Below are positions 32,548 through 44,105 of a DNA stretch of 64,000 bases, one piece after another. Position 1 is the stretch's first letter. Each line of letters starts with the position of its first letter. The stretch is from NCBI RefSeq assembly GCF_910592395.1, contig NC_088320.1, positions 16,302,501 through 16,366,500 on the forward strand, read 5' to 3'. The notes beneath the pieces were generated by a model. It was not told where the DNA came from. It saw only the letters and a program-made list of their open reading frames with translations, and searched no databases. Made by a program: the position numbers and the translations under genes. The stretch comes from Lineus longissimus (Eukaryota > Nemertea > Pilidiophora > Heteronemertea > Lineidae).

Positions 32548-32740
32548 CCTCGACAAGGCAGTGATACGCAGCATCGACCAGAAGATTAGTTGATCAGTCT
32601 TGACTTGAACCGAGAGCTTCTTTATCGAGAGAGCCATCTGACAAAATGCCTGATGGAAACTACAGCCAAAGCTAGTAGCAATTTTTCTATAAAATTGTGA
32701 TGATTTGCTCGTAGGAGATTTTAAGGTAAAGACATCTACG

Positions 32741-32932
32741 ATGGTGACAACTGGCGAGGTCACTTTTTTCAGCACATCCATAAAGCGTGGACTATGTTTG
32801 TATACGACACATCTCTTGATTTGTTTCTATAATTTGGTGTTATTCGCTGTTTATACACAACAGAGTGATACGCATGTCGCAGTAACGACCAGAAAATTGG
32901 TCTATCGTGTAACCAAGAGCTTCTTTATCTAG
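32741..32932 (+). pseudogene. receptor N-terminal relic, unit 3
   Basis: From ATG 32741: MVTTGEVTFFSTSIKRGLCLY then LLICFYNLVLFAVYTQQS, paralleling receptor residues 1-44; then a different tail and an earlier stop than in unit 4. It lies 77 nt upstream of the copy 3 ATG. Confidence 0.6.
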
Positions 32933-33009
32933 GGGTGCCAACTGGTGAACTAGATGTTGCAAAAATATCTATTTCATGCTTGTAGTTTTGACGGTTAAAA
33001 CCAGCTGCG

Positions 33010-34044
33010 ATGGCGACGACTAACGAGGCCATTCCTTTCACCATATCCAGGGAGAATGGAACATGTTTGTATCCAATTTATCCCTTGATAGGTTTCTATG
33101 ATTTGGCGATTTTCACCGTTAATGTACAATTAACATTAATCATGGCAGTAATTGGTTTTCCAGCAAATATACTTGCGATTATTGGTATAGGATATGAGCG
33201 GCCATACACATCGACTTCTGTGCTGCTACAAGGTTTAGCCGTTGCTGACAGTCTGGTCTTGGTTTCGGTAGTATTTGGTAAATCATTGCAAGACTTGTAC
33301 AACTACACTGGTTTTTGGTTCGAGTATATTTTGTTTCATGCGCACGCATACAGTTATCTCCGCACACTGATTTTCTTTTCAAAGACTGCATCCATTTATA
33401 TCACCATTTGTGTTGCCACTGAGCGATTCATTGCAGTCTGCAGGCCACTGTTGGCGGCAGCTTTATGCACTAAGAGGAATGCCTACATTTCGCTATCCGC
33501 AATCTGTTTTGGCACCTTCTTGTATCGAATACCCCTGTTCCTCTCGTACGAGGTGACATTTCATTACGACCCTTGCTCACGTATGATCCTACCCTGGTGG
33601 AATTTTACAGCTTTGTACTTTAACTATTACTTCCAGATCACCTACATTAGTGTCATTCATAACATTATTAATTCAATGATACCAATAACGAGCCTTATAA
33701 TCTTCAGTCGCTTGATATCAATGAGCCTAAATCAGGCGACTACTAGACACCTAACCAAGAAAGACGCAGAGCGAGCAAAACTGATTAAGATGGTTACGCA
33801 TAGAGTGGTCACAGTGGTGGTGATATTTATTATTCTAGAACTCCCGGGCGGGCTTTCCCAAGTACTTGGATTAATTCAATCATATTCAGGTCTCGATATC
33901 AACACTTATGCTTATCTTGGCGTTCTCGATATTTCCTACTTTCTGAGCAATTTGAACAGTTTTGTCAATTTCTTCATCTACTGTGCATTGGGACGACGGT
34001 TTAGACAAGCCTTGGGAAAGGTATTCAAATGTAACCAAAACTGA
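33010..34044 (+). CDS. rhodopsin-class GPCR, array copy 3 (344 aa, intronless)
   Basis: Intact receptor closely related to copy 2. The first N-terminal sequon is lost (NEA instead of NET) while NGT at 16 remains. TM1 lies in a QLTLIMAVIGFPANILAI context; TM3 ends in TERFIAVCRPL; loop 2 has HYDPCSRM; TM7 is NSFVNFFIYC with helix 8 GRRFRQALGKVF. Divergence from copy 2 is concentrated in the third extracellular loop (INTYAYLGVLD versus IDFDAYSGVLN), a region that can contact ligand. AATAAA is at 34170. Confidence 0.92.
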   Translation: MATTNEAIPFTISRENGTCLYPIYPLIGFYDLAIFTVNVQLTLIMAVIGFPANILAIIGIGYERPYTSTSVLLQGLAVADSLVLVSVVFGKSLQDLYNYTGFWFEYILFHAHAYSYLRTLIFFSKTASIYITICVATERFIAVCRPLLAAALCTKRNAYISLSAICFGTFLYRIPLFLSYEVTFHYDPCSRMILPWWNFTALYFNYYFQITYISVIHNIINSMIPITSLIIFSRLISMSLNQATTRHLTKKDAERAKLIKMVTHRVVTVVVIFIILELPGGLSQVLGLIQSYSGLDINTYAYLGVLDISYFLSNLNSFVNFFIYCALGRRFRQALGKVFKCNQN

Positions 34045-34169
34045 TATTTGGTTAGGAGTCGAATGTCAGAAAACAAATGCTTTTCTCTCACAATTTAGCC
34101 CCAGCATGTGGTATCTGGACAAAAGAATATTATATACCATTATCAATTACAATTTCCCGCCATTAGAAA

Positions 34170-34175
34170 AATAAA
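34170..34175 (+). terminator. polyadenylation signal AATAAA, copy 3
   Basis: AATAAA in TTAGAAAAATAAAACGTC, 126 bp after the stop, homologous to copies 1 and 2. Confidence 0.55.
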
Positions 34176-34354
34176 ACGTCATAACATATTCTCTGTGAAA
34201 CGACACGGTTCCTCAATGATCTATGTGTATGTCATGGTCACTGTGAAGTGCCACGGCCTCTCCTTGTAATATGTTAGCGTCCCTGTGATGCGACGCGGCC
34301 CCTCATTGAAATATGGCAGGATCACTGTGAAGCTGTATCGTATCGGGTTGTCAC

Positions 34355-34570
34355 AGTGGTACTGATTTTACATCTCCCAGGCGAGATGTAATAAATACGT
34401 GGACTAATTCCATCATATTCAAGTCTCGATACAGACTATGCCAATTTTGGTATTCTCAATATTTCATACTTTTTGAGCAATTTAAACAGCTTTGTAATTT
34501 TTTTATCTACTGTGCAACTGGCCGTCAATTTAGACAGGCATTGGAGAAGGTGTTTTAATGCAACCAAAAA
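34355..34570 (+). pseudogene. TM6-TM7 receptor relic downstream of copy 3
   Basis: Third plus-strand copy of the 3-prime relic: LHLPGEM-like start, then SYFLSNLNSF and a GRQFRQALEKVF-like end before a stop. It carries frameshifts. Confidence 0.75.
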
Positions 34571-35575
34571 TAAAATTTGGCAGTGAAATGTCCGTAAATA
34601 CCCCCTAGCTCACATCATTAGACCTATATATCTGCCGGAGTCAAAGTACGTTGATAAATTCGAAGAGAATAATAGAGTTCAATTAGTGGCATAATTGAAG
34701 TGTAAAATTGCTTGTTAGCTAGACTTGGTAGATTTATTGAGAACATCATCAGGCGACTGCGAATGTATCATGGGTATTGGGGGGATATGATCACAGTGAT
34801 GTATGAACCTTTAAGTAGTATTAAGAAGAACTGCATCTCACAGTTAACTTAAACATTAAACCGATTTCTTCCATTGTTCAGCATTCAACAATTTTCCCTG
34901 TTCATAAAAACCGAACACAGCGCCGATGATATAAAGTAATTTCTCCAGTTGCAAGGTGGACATTTGTTTTCAAAATTACGCATCTTGTGCTGATAGGTTG
35001 ATGAAGAGCGTTATGCTGCGTTTCTATCCATATTCGGTGGTTCTCTGCAGTGGTAGTCCGATTGCTAAAATGAGTTCGAGTTCACCATCATGGAGGTGTT
35101 TACGTCGACCATTACCATATTAAGATAAAGGAGGATATTGTTAAGTAATTTTAGGTGATTCACGGAGAGTCTCATTTGGGAACCGATGTACGCAAATTAC
35201 AGAGAGTTTCGTTCGATGTACACCATAGGAATTGGAAATTTGCCAACTGAATGAAAAACGAATAGACGGCTGAGAGAACTTCGGTATCAGTTAGTGGTGG
35301 TAGTTTAACGTTTGGTAATTTAACGCGCTGTTTCCGATGATAATCAACACATTGATGAAATCAGTCCATTGGGGTTTGTGTTCTTTAATCACTCCAGTTG
35401 GTCGGCAGAATATATGGGATTGATATATTGTCAGCAAGCCAAAATACAAATGATCGCCGCATGAAGGCCAGTTATTTCTTCCAACATTACTACAGTTTGG
35501 ATCATCAAGTCAACATGGTCAAGTTTTTCTCATTTAACAAATAATTCAACAAAATCAACGAATAAAACTTGATCA

Positions 35576-35583
35576 TGACGTCA
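35576..35583 (+). promoter_or_regulatory. CRE-like palindrome TGACGTCA, unit 4
   Basis: Octamer 440 bp upstream of the copy 4 ATG, in the same context as units 1 and 2. Confidence 0.4.
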
Positions 35584-35751
35584 CCTCGACACGGGTTTTA
35601 ACATGCAGCAATGACTTGCACGTCAGTGCATCGATCTTGACTTGAGGTATAACCGAGAGCTTCTTTATCCAGAGAGCAATCTGATGGAAGCTACGGTCAA
35701 AGCTAGTAGACATTGATTTGCTCGTTGATTTTGAGGTAAAACACATCGACG

Positions 35752-35991
35752 ATGGTGACAACTGACGAGGTCACTCTTTTCAGCACACCTATAAAGCGTG
35801 GACAATGTTTGTATCCGAGACTCTTGATTTGTTTCTATAATTTGGTGTTATTCGCCGTTTATACACAACAGAGTGTTACGCATGCAGCAGTAACGACCAG
35901 AATTGGTCTATCGTGTAACCAAGAGCTTCTTTATCCAGGGGTGCCAACTGGTGAACTAGATGTTACAAAAATATTTATTTCATGCTCGTAG
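35752..35991 (+). pseudogene. upstream ORF / receptor N-terminal relic, unit 4 (best preserved)
   Basis: A 79-codon frame MVTTDEVTLFSTPIKRGQCLYP...LVLFAVYTQQS...GELDVTKIFISCS with an ATG start. Residues 1-44 mirror the receptor N-terminus and the beginning of TM1. It ends 24 nt before the receptor ATG. Its integrity in this unit leaves open that it is translated as an upstream ORF. Confidence 0.6.
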
Positions 35992-36015
35992 ATTTGACGG
36001 CTAAAACCAGCTGCG

Positions 36016-37056
36016 ATGGCGACGACTAACGAGACTATTCCTTTGACCATATCCAGGGAGAATGGAACATGTTTGTACCAAATACTGCCTTTGATTGGTT
36101 TCTATGATTTGGCGACTTTCACCGTTAATGTACCATTAACATTAATCATGGCAGTAATTGGTTTTCCAGCAAATATGCTTGCTATTATTGGTATAAGATA
36201 TGAGCGGCCATACACATCAACTTCTGTGCTGCTACAAGGTTTAGCAGTAACCGATAGTTTAGTCTTGGTTTCGCAAGTATTGGGTGAATCAATGCGGGTC
36301 TTGTACGACTATACGGGGTTTTGGTTCGAGTATGTTTTGTTTCATGCGCACGCATTCAGTTATCTCCGCACAATGATTTTCTTTTCAAAGACTGCATCCA
36401 TTCTTATTACACTTTGTGTTGCCACTGAGCGATTCATTGCTGTCTGTAGGCCACTGTTGGCGGCAGCTTTATGCACAAAGAGGAATGCCTACATTTCGCT
36501 ATTTGCAATCTGTTTTTGCGCCTTCTTGTATCGAATCCCTATGTTCCTCTCATATGTAGTCGAATTCCATTACGACCCTTGCTCGCGTATGATCTTGCCT
36601 TGGTGGTATTTAAATGACTTGTACTTTGACTATTATTTCTTTACCATATACATAGTAAGCCTTCATATCATTATCAATTCATTGATACCAATTATTAGTC
36701 TCTCAATCCTCACCGGCTTGATATTATCTAGCCTCAAACAGGCGACTACTTCTCATCTCACCAAGAATGACGTAGAGCGAGACAAACAAATGACGATGGT
36801 TACGTATCGGGTGGTGACCGTGGTGGTTATATTTATAATACTAGAGATGCCAGGCGGGCTTTCCGCAATGGCTGGAGCAATTCAATTATACTCAAGTCTC
36901 GATTTAGACTTTGATATCTATTCGGGTGTTCTCAATATTTCATACTTTCTGAGCAATTTAAACAGTTTTGTGAATTTCTTCATCTACTGTTCAACGGGCC
37001 AACGGTTTAGACAAGCCCTGCGGAAGGTATTTAAGTGTCACCGAAGATTGCCATGA
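36016..37056 (+). CDS. rhodopsin-class GPCR, array copy 4 (346 aa, divergent subtype)
   Basis: Intact, with both N-terminal sequons and the same Cys19/loop 2 Cys pair. From TM4 onward it differs clearly from copies 1-3: LFAICFCAFLYRIPMFLSY, TM5 YIVSLHIIINSLIPIISLS, third intracellular loop LSSLKQATTSHLTKNDVERDKQ, and TM6 LEMPGGLSAMAGAIQLYSS. The first third is nearly identical to the others, which suggests gene conversion at the 5-prime end. It ends FKCHRRLP. The same subtype appears in copy 7 at the right edge of the window, with a shared 3-prime flank. Confidence 0.92.
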   Translation: MATTNETIPLTISRENGTCLYQILPLIGFYDLATFTVNVPLTLIMAVIGFPANMLAIIGIRYERPYTSTSVLLQGLAVTDSLVLVSQVLGESMRVLYDYTGFWFEYVLFHAHAFSYLRTMIFFSKTASILITLCVATERFIAVCRPLLAAALCTKRNAYISLFAICFCAFLYRIPMFLSYVVEFHYDPCSRMILPWWYLNDLYFDYYFFTIYIVSLHIIINSLIPIISLSILTGLILSSLKQATTSHLTKNDVERDKQMTMVTYRVVTVVVIFIILEMPGGLSAMAGAIQLYSSLDLDFDIYSGVLNISYFLSNLNSFVNFFIYCSTGQRFRQALRKVFKCHRRLP

Positions 37057-37215
37057 TGTCACGAATTCCCGATCTTCTAAAATGTAGAGGGTCAGTTTTG
37101 TTTCTGCCTACAAAAAAGGAAACAAGAAGCGACTACATCGCCCTGTGGCAGTGGTTGAAACAAGCTCATTTCGATCATGAGTAATATGAAACCCTTTGTT
37201 TTTTTTAATGTCGAA

Positions 37216-37221
37216 AATAAA
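37216..37221 (+). terminator. polyadenylation signal AATAAA, copy 4
   Basis: AATAAA in GTCGAAAATAAAAGC, 160 bp after the stop. The matching minus-strand flank of copy 7 lies at about 63330-63350. Confidence 0.5.
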
Positions 37222-37229
37222 AGCATTCA

Positions 37230-37918
37230 CCTCACTCTGGGCGCCATCTTAAAGGAGTTGGCGGTTTTCTACTTTAATATGTTTGCTTTTTCCCTGTTTT
37301 ATTCATACCTTTTTTTCTGAATGCGTTCGAAGTTTTTTTCTAATTTAGTTTCAACTCGTACAGTATAACTCATTATTCGATACTCGTTATTCGTAGCCCG
37401 GGAAGCGTCTTCCAGCTGTCCGATTGCCCCGAGGTCGAGCTTCGTCCCCGTCATTGCATCTACGCATTTCATCATATAGAAATGCGATTGATGATTAAAC
37501 ACCAATATTTTGCGCACTGCTCCAAAATTTATTCATGACGTTATGGGAATTGCCTCCCTATGTACACCATGTCTCTCATGTCTCAGTGTGCGCGGGCCGA
37601 GATGCAACAGGCGAACGAGGTTTACAATGACGATTAAGACCAGGTACCTTGTTCACAGGAACTTTACCAGAGATAGCACTGAATGACTTACCTCTTCTGG
37701 CGTGGTTCATTTGTTTTAAAGCGCGAGTTGTCGCGAGTTGTCGCGTTGGTATATAGTTTCTTGTTTTTCTACTGCCGGAGACAATCACAACACGTCCTTA
37801 TTTATACACAAACAATGGATTTTGGTCTGGGACAAGGGTGTGGTCAAGGGCGTGGTTAAGCGTAGTAAGACACGTTAAGACATCTGGAGTGAAGTTCTGA
37901 GAGGAGAACATGTTTTTT
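37230..37918. repeat. copy 4 3-prime flank, present inverted at 62.6-63.4 kb
   Basis: No gene. Landmarks GCGCGGGCCGAGATGCAACA, GTACCTTGTTCACAGGAACT and TCTTCTGGCGTGG recur in reverse complement at about 62810-62930, placing the two receptor arrays in one duplicated family. Confidence 0.8.
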
Positions 37919-38400
37919 AGTTTGTGGACAGTTTTGGTTTCGCCACTATTCGTTGAATCAATGCAGGTCCTGTACGACAACGCGGGTTTTTGGTTCGAGT
38001 ATATTTGGTTTCATGCACACGTTATCTCCGCACACTGATGTTCTTGTGAAAGTCTGCATCAATCTGAGTCATTGTTTGTGTTGCTACGGAGCGATTCATT
38101 GCTGATTGCAGGCTTCTGGCGGCAGCAATTTGCACAAAGAGGAATGCCTTCAATTGGTTATTCGAAATCTGTTTGGTGCTTCCCTCTGTTCCTTTCGTAC
38201 GAGGTGACATTTCGTTACGACCCTTGCTCACGTATTATATTACACAGCATTGTGCTTTAACTTTTATTTCTCTCTCAGCTACGTCATTATAAACTCATTG
38301 ATACCGATAATTAGCCTCACAATCCTCACCTCGCTTGATATCATCCAACCTCATGCAGGCGACCACTGCTCATCTCACTAAGGATGTCGTATAATATTAA
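37919..38400 (+). pseudogene. decayed receptor copy closing the plus-orientation array
   Basis: Recognisable pieces in shifting frames: VESMQVLYDN and GFWFEYIWFHAH-like (TM2-TM3), VCVATERFIADCR-like, a loop 2 piece VTFRYDPCSR and QATTAHLTKD near TM5-6. It has multiple stops and frameshifts and lacks the N-terminus and TM6-7. It is the counterpart of the pseudogene at 60805-61676. Confidence 0.8.
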
Positions 38401-41400
38401 CTAGAGAAGGCAAAGGAGGTCGCAGTTGGTCTAATGATGGATCTAAGGGAACGATTCCAGCTTGTAAGATGGTACAGCTCAGAACCAGAGATTTTGAAGT
38501 CACTGCCAGAATCAGCTGAAGTTAAGTCGTCGGTGAATCGGAGTGAAGGTACAGCAGTTTGAGACACAGAATCAACTCCCGGAATAGTTTGGAGGATACA
38601 TTTAGTTACAGTTGCTCAATCTTCTCTCCCCTCGGACTCATCTCTCCGATGGTTTTAAGAGGCAAGATGCTAATGCAAGAAATGGTGAAGGAGAAACTTG
38701 AACGGGACACCAAACTCCACAGAGCCTGCTAAAATGTTGGAAGAATTGGAAACAAGAAGTGGATAACGTCAGTAGCTGGGAAATAGACCAATGTACAAAT
38801 CGACTCAGAGTTCTCAGCACTGAAAATGTGATCGCAATCAACACTGAGATTGGGATAATGGAAACCTATAATTTTCGCAAGGGCTTTCCTGTAGAGAGTA
38901 GAATAAATTAGATTGGATTGCAGATCGGAGTAACCCTTCCTTGGAGCATCCTTCTAATACACGGGTCGTAATGATACTCGACAGCGTAGTTAAAAAGTAC
39001 GGGGATACGGTAGATGAATGAACCGATTACAACACACATGACAACGATGTACGCATTTCGTTTGTAGCGGTCGGCAGACTGCTATGAACTGCTCTATACT
39101 GATACAAACGGTGCGGTAAATCGACATTCCGCAAATATATGCATAGCCTGTCTGAAAGAATTCCATATAATTGTACCAAGAAGCCCTTAAAAGGTAGGCT
39201 TCACGGTGTTCATAGGGTTATCTCAATTCGTTTGAAGTCTACCGAACGTGCCTTATCAGGCTATTCGTCATTGTTCTTAGCCTTGATTAATATTATTATA
39301 CAATATAAGCAGTGAGTCCAGGTGTCCCAGTCACGCGGTTCCAAGTCGGAGGATTGCGGTGACAGCAGTAAGTCCTTAAAGGGATGGCCAGTGATCTTGG
39401 CACAGTTAACGTTCCGATCATGGTCACCTGGTACGAGGCGTCCAATCATAGCTTCCCAATGGTCTTCAGCTACCAGGGGGAGGCACTTGACATTGTTAGG
39501 TCTCTCTCTGGACGGCCTCGTACCCTGGACCGGGTTGCTCCTTTAATTAGTATTCGTCTTCCGTAATCCTGGACTCTGAGCTCGTGACTTGGCATCTGGG
39601 TATTTAAGCACTGGGCACGCCGGCTCTCTCTCTCTCTTTCCTCTCTTGGGCGGCCCAGCTTGCATCCAATAGTGTCTAGCTAAATCAGAAACTCCTAAAT
39701 CAAGTAAGTACAAATAAACTATTATATGATTACTCCTGACTTCCGAGTTCATTCTCTGCTGAGTTAGTATGTCTGCAAGTTCAGCATCGGTCTACGGCAC
39801 CAGGTCTCTTGAGGGATGTTCGTTAACCTCAGGGACGCTGGGAACATGGTAGCAGAGCATAATCATTCCACAAAGAAACATAATAATCAAATCATCTGCT
39901 GGCATTGCGCAACACTTCCGCTACTAATAAGAGGCTGTCAGCTACAGCCAGAGCTCGGAGGAGAATTGAAGTTGATGTATAAGGTTGCTCACGCCGCTTT
40001 GTGTATGGGCTTTGATACAGGGTGTCCCAAAAATAAGCGCACATTTGCAGTGTATCTTTCTTATTGTACATCGGAGGTCATTGAAGGGTGAATATTAGAT
40101 AATGGATGAACCTTGACCCTTAACCAGTATACCGAAAGACATTCCACAGTAGCAGGTACTGCTGTCACTAGGTAAACGTCATCGTCGCATTAAGTTCCAT
40201 TTTATATTGTGAACCACTTTGATTGAAGTCTACCGATGACGGTCTCAATGTTCTAGTAACCCTGAAAGGATAAATATCATCATGGTTACCCCTGATCTCA
40301 ACCTAGGATAAATGTCGTGTGACAGAGATAGGCCCTTGGTACACTACATTCAAGCAACCACCTCACTGACCTGTGACGAAATCGAGGCAATAGTCCTATG
40401 TTGATCGGCATATCTGGTGGTATTGTGAAGACAACGCACGCACAAATCTCGGTGGTAAAAATCTTCTCATCAAAAAGCCTTAAAGACCAGTGAATTCGCT
40501 CGACGACTTGATGATGGTGATGACGCTAAAAGCTCTGTAATAAAATCGTGTGGTGCTACATTCGTGTAGTATGTTCGAAATCCGAAATCCAATGCAGCGA
40601 ACAAGTGTAAAAACCTCGGTTTCTTTCTTATAAATGTATAATTTGAAAACTAGTAAAACTGCAATCTCACCTCGAAAGTCAACGTTGCAAGCGGGACTCT
40701 GATAGGCTTGGTGAGATTATATTATGGACTGAACCGAATTATGTAATCTTCTCTGATTGGCTAAGCAGGCTAGCAACGTTGTAGTTCATCCAGTAGGCCT
40801 ATTAAACTAATAAAACACATGTCAACATGACAGCACATTTTTTATTAGGGGTGATAAAAAACCACAAACATGACAAATAATTAACATTGTAACATGATTA
40901 ACGAGGATTCATGACTGCCGTGGCGAGACAGATTTGTACCATCTATGACGGATCTTGTAAAATCCTCTATAATTGTTACCAGGATTTCCTGACGGGGAGG
41001 TCGGTCGCTTTCCAAAAAAAGTAACAAATAATAATTTACGGTCGATAAATTTCGTAAATTAAATTCTGCGCAGTGACATTTCCCAGTAAAATAAATAAAA
41101 AAAGCGCTCTTTAACCCCAACCCAACCTCCTGGGTACGTCTATGACCTAGCATTTAGTACATGAATGGAATTCTTCCTGTTAATAAAGCCACCTTGGCCA
41201 GTCCCAAGAGTGTCAATTATTTCATGTCTCCCATGCTTTGTACCGACATTTCATTCGTCAAAACCCTCTTTTAACGCTGTCGCGGGTAGCGACCAACGCC
41301 ATCTGCTAGAAGATGCTGTAATTACTATTCTCTTTCAAGTGAGGTATTTAGGCTAGGGTTCACCTATGACACATCTAGTGTGCGCTTCCAACAAAAATAT

Positions 41401-42570
41401 CCATAACATATTACTCACAAAAGGGTATCTATTTATTTCATTGCACGTTTTAGTTCCAACCTTTATCTTCCCATTTGCATGATAAAATATCAATTTTGAC
41501 AGATTAGAATAGAGTTCATCAACTTTTAATCAGAGGTCATAATTTGAGATTTGAACGATCCTACAGACTTCACGATACGACATATCCGTTTCAGATATGG
41601 ACTCATACATCGAGGCGTGGTGCGTGCAGGTGCTAACGATCCATTTTTTCGTGCCGGTGTGGCGGGGATAGTCGTCCTAGGGCTGATAGTCCGTGTAACA
41701 ATAGCCCGCATTGCTAAATGTTTTGGTTAGGGTTAGCGGTACAATAGATAATGCTGCTTAATTGGTCAAATACAATGCTACCGGACTATGACTCCAGGGG
41801 GACTATATCCGCTGTCACACCGGACCGCTAGTTACAACTCTGTTATTGTTATTCACGTCATTCCCGCCACTGCCTACAGCTGTTCGGATATTCTGTGGTC
41901 AATTGCGTTAACTTGTAGTCAATTGCAAACCAGGTCAATGGGCCTATATCAGATCAACCAACCATTAAAGCTGAAAACGGCATTGAAATACATTTTTGAA
42001 AAGACTATTATTTGCGCGACGAAGGGAATTAAAAACTGCGGGTAAATTGTGTGAAGTAAGCATTAGCTGAGAGGACCGCTTGCCGTAGGTGAACCCCAAC
42101 CTTAAATATTAGATTTTGCCGCAACCGACAAAATACATCTACTCCTAAATGTAAGAAACATTATCTAAAGCAATTGCTATTACGTATTCCTGTTTTAGGG
42201 TTTTACTGATGAGATAAAACCTTCGGAATCGATCGGCAATTTCCGTGCAATGTGCGGGTTTCACAAATTTCTTTGTGGAGTTCGTTTCTGGCTTTTACAA
42301 AGATTGATGCCAACAGCTCCCACATGTAAAGCAGCTATATTTGTAAAACACACCAGATACATTACGTTATTTTGCCGCTTACCTCGAAGTTAAAAGAATT
42401 CAGGCCTAGCCCAGTACTCGGTGTGTTGTCTTGCTCAAACGTAGACATGAATTCCCTTTGTTCTATTTTCATTCTAAAGCATAGGGGTCAACTGTCCTAA
42501 ACCGACAATGCAATTAAACGTAAAGCATCAGAAGTTACTTTGAATTGTTGGAAATCGAGTTGTCAAAATC
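38401..42570. other. no gene seen; possible solo LTR near 39.3-39.8 kb
   Basis: Four kilobases without a supported gene. Around 39600-39720 a TATTTAAG box is followed about 110 bp later by AATAAA, the spacing seen in LTRs, but no paired terminus or primer-binding site was found. At about 40018 a TACAGGGTGTCCCAAAAATA motif resembles a mariner-type terminus without a partner. Frames at 39816-40091, 40881-41153 and 41788-42045 have no domains. Confidence 0.35.
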
Positions 42571-43368
42571 ACCAGGGCCCGAATTCATAAAGCTATTTTA
42601 ACGTGCGTACATTTAGAGAGCGTTTATCTTGTAAGCGCCGTTTAAAAGAGACTTGTACGCGGACAGCAAAACGGTCGTTTAAACCACAATTCACAAGTCT
42701 CGATGAGCGCCCGATTAGCTGTACGCTTGCAAGTTACCTATCAACTCATGGTGCTCTTTTGTTCGCGCGGCAACGAAGGTAGAAATTACGTAAATGGCGT
42801 TCGGCTTGTATAAAACTTTTCTCGGTCAATAGGGCCCCACTGCCATTTCCGTATTTCAATCAGTCATGGCGACTTGTGATAGTCAGAGCAAGACGAAGAA
42901 GAAGGCTACGGATATGAAGAAGGCAGAAAATTTCACACCTGAACAGCGTATGGGCTTAATTGAGGCAATCCGTTTCCATGAGAAGGTTGTCGAAGACAAA
43001 AGAAATGACACTTTTGCAAACAGGAAAAAGAAGAAGGCCTGGGAGGATATAGCCAAGAAGATGGTTGCAAACTTCCCGGAGAGGCCTAAGGCATCGGATA
43101 AAGATTTGAGAGAACTGTGGCGGCGAATGAAGGGTAAAGCAAAGAAAGTAGCTAGAGAGAAACGGCTGGACATGGCAAAAACTGGCGGCGGAGAAGCTGA
43201 CGTTGATGAGGTAACCAATGAAATTCTCGCCATCCTATCGATAATAAGCAAAGATTTGGAGCAATTACGAAACACGTACGACGATGACGCTATACCAGGA
43301 TGTACACAAAGTTTGGATGATGATTCTCCAGGATGTACGGGATCGAATACGGCAGATGTGAATGAAAG

Positions 43369-44037
43369 GTAAATATTACTCTACACTTTGATGGAAGGCA
43401 TTGACATTTTTCCTTTAGTTGCCACTGATATGATATTGGCCAGCAAGAGTGGATAGAACACAATTTCTCACTAAAATGGTAAGTCGCTTAAGCGTCGAAT
43501 CAATAGGTTACCTGGTCACACTCATATTAATTAGCACTTATCACCCCTATCCTGGCAATAATAGTCATAGTCCATAAGCAGACAGTGCCCTGTATAGGCC
43601 AGGCCTCGTGCATTGTGTGCACTGAGGATTGCATGAGTAATCACGAGGGGTGTACCTTGTTACTGAAATCGGGGTTGAAGTTGGGTCAGATGGCAATTAA
43701 AGTGAATTTCTGGAATGTGTGCAATGGTAGCTACATTGTGAATGACCAAAATACTTGTTTAATTGAAAACAATTTTCTATTTTGCAGTCCCAGTGAACAC
43801 CTGTCTTCCGATGAAGACCATGAAGCCTATCATGAGACCGAAGAAGACAACGACACATTCTCCTTAGATGATTTGCCAAACGACTTTATGCAACCTTATA
43901 CATTTCACAAGGGGTAAGACAACGGTTCTATATTAGCAAGTTCTCGTTGGAGGAATTACAAATTAAAATGTGAGATTGTTGTGGTCAATCATGCTTAAGT
44001 TGGAATGTAATTTCGTATGAAACCTTATCACTTTCAG
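43369..44037 (+). other. introns 1 and 2 of the Harbinger DNA-binding gene
   Basis: Intron 1 (43369-43787, GTAAAT...TTTGCAG) and intron 2 (43914-44037, GTAAGA...CTTTCAG). The 110-codon frame at 43585-43917 is exon 2 plus read-through intron, not a separate gene. Confidence 0.75.
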
Positions 44038-44105
44038 AACATCCTCAACTTCCCGAAGTGAGCCATCCGCAGCAGCTGGAAAACAGCAAACTTCAGGATG
44101 CACTC

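Larger units (their letters stand above)
24785..38400 (+). repeat. receptor gene array, plus orientation (four ~3.1 kb units plus a decayed copy)
   Basis: Units begin with a block reading ATTACAGTGATGTATGAACC (or GATTATAG/GATCACAG variants) at about 24795, 28612, 31705 and 34785. Shared landmarks include TGGTAGTCCGATTGCTAA (25144, 28965, 32060, 35052), a CRE-like TGACGTCA, an upstream N-terminal receptor relic, the intact receptor, an AATAAA and, in the first three units, a TM6-TM7 relic. Unit 1 is longer because of a 274-bp duplication and an extra 3-prime segment of about 430 bp (27.65-28.09 kb). Confidence 0.9.

Noticed and set aside
39300-39800. Solo LTR
   Set aside because: TATA-like and AATAAA spacing is suggestive, but no terminal TG...CA pair or target duplication could be found.
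41705-41735. Telomere-like GGTTAGGGTTAG
   Set aside because: Only about two units; no array.
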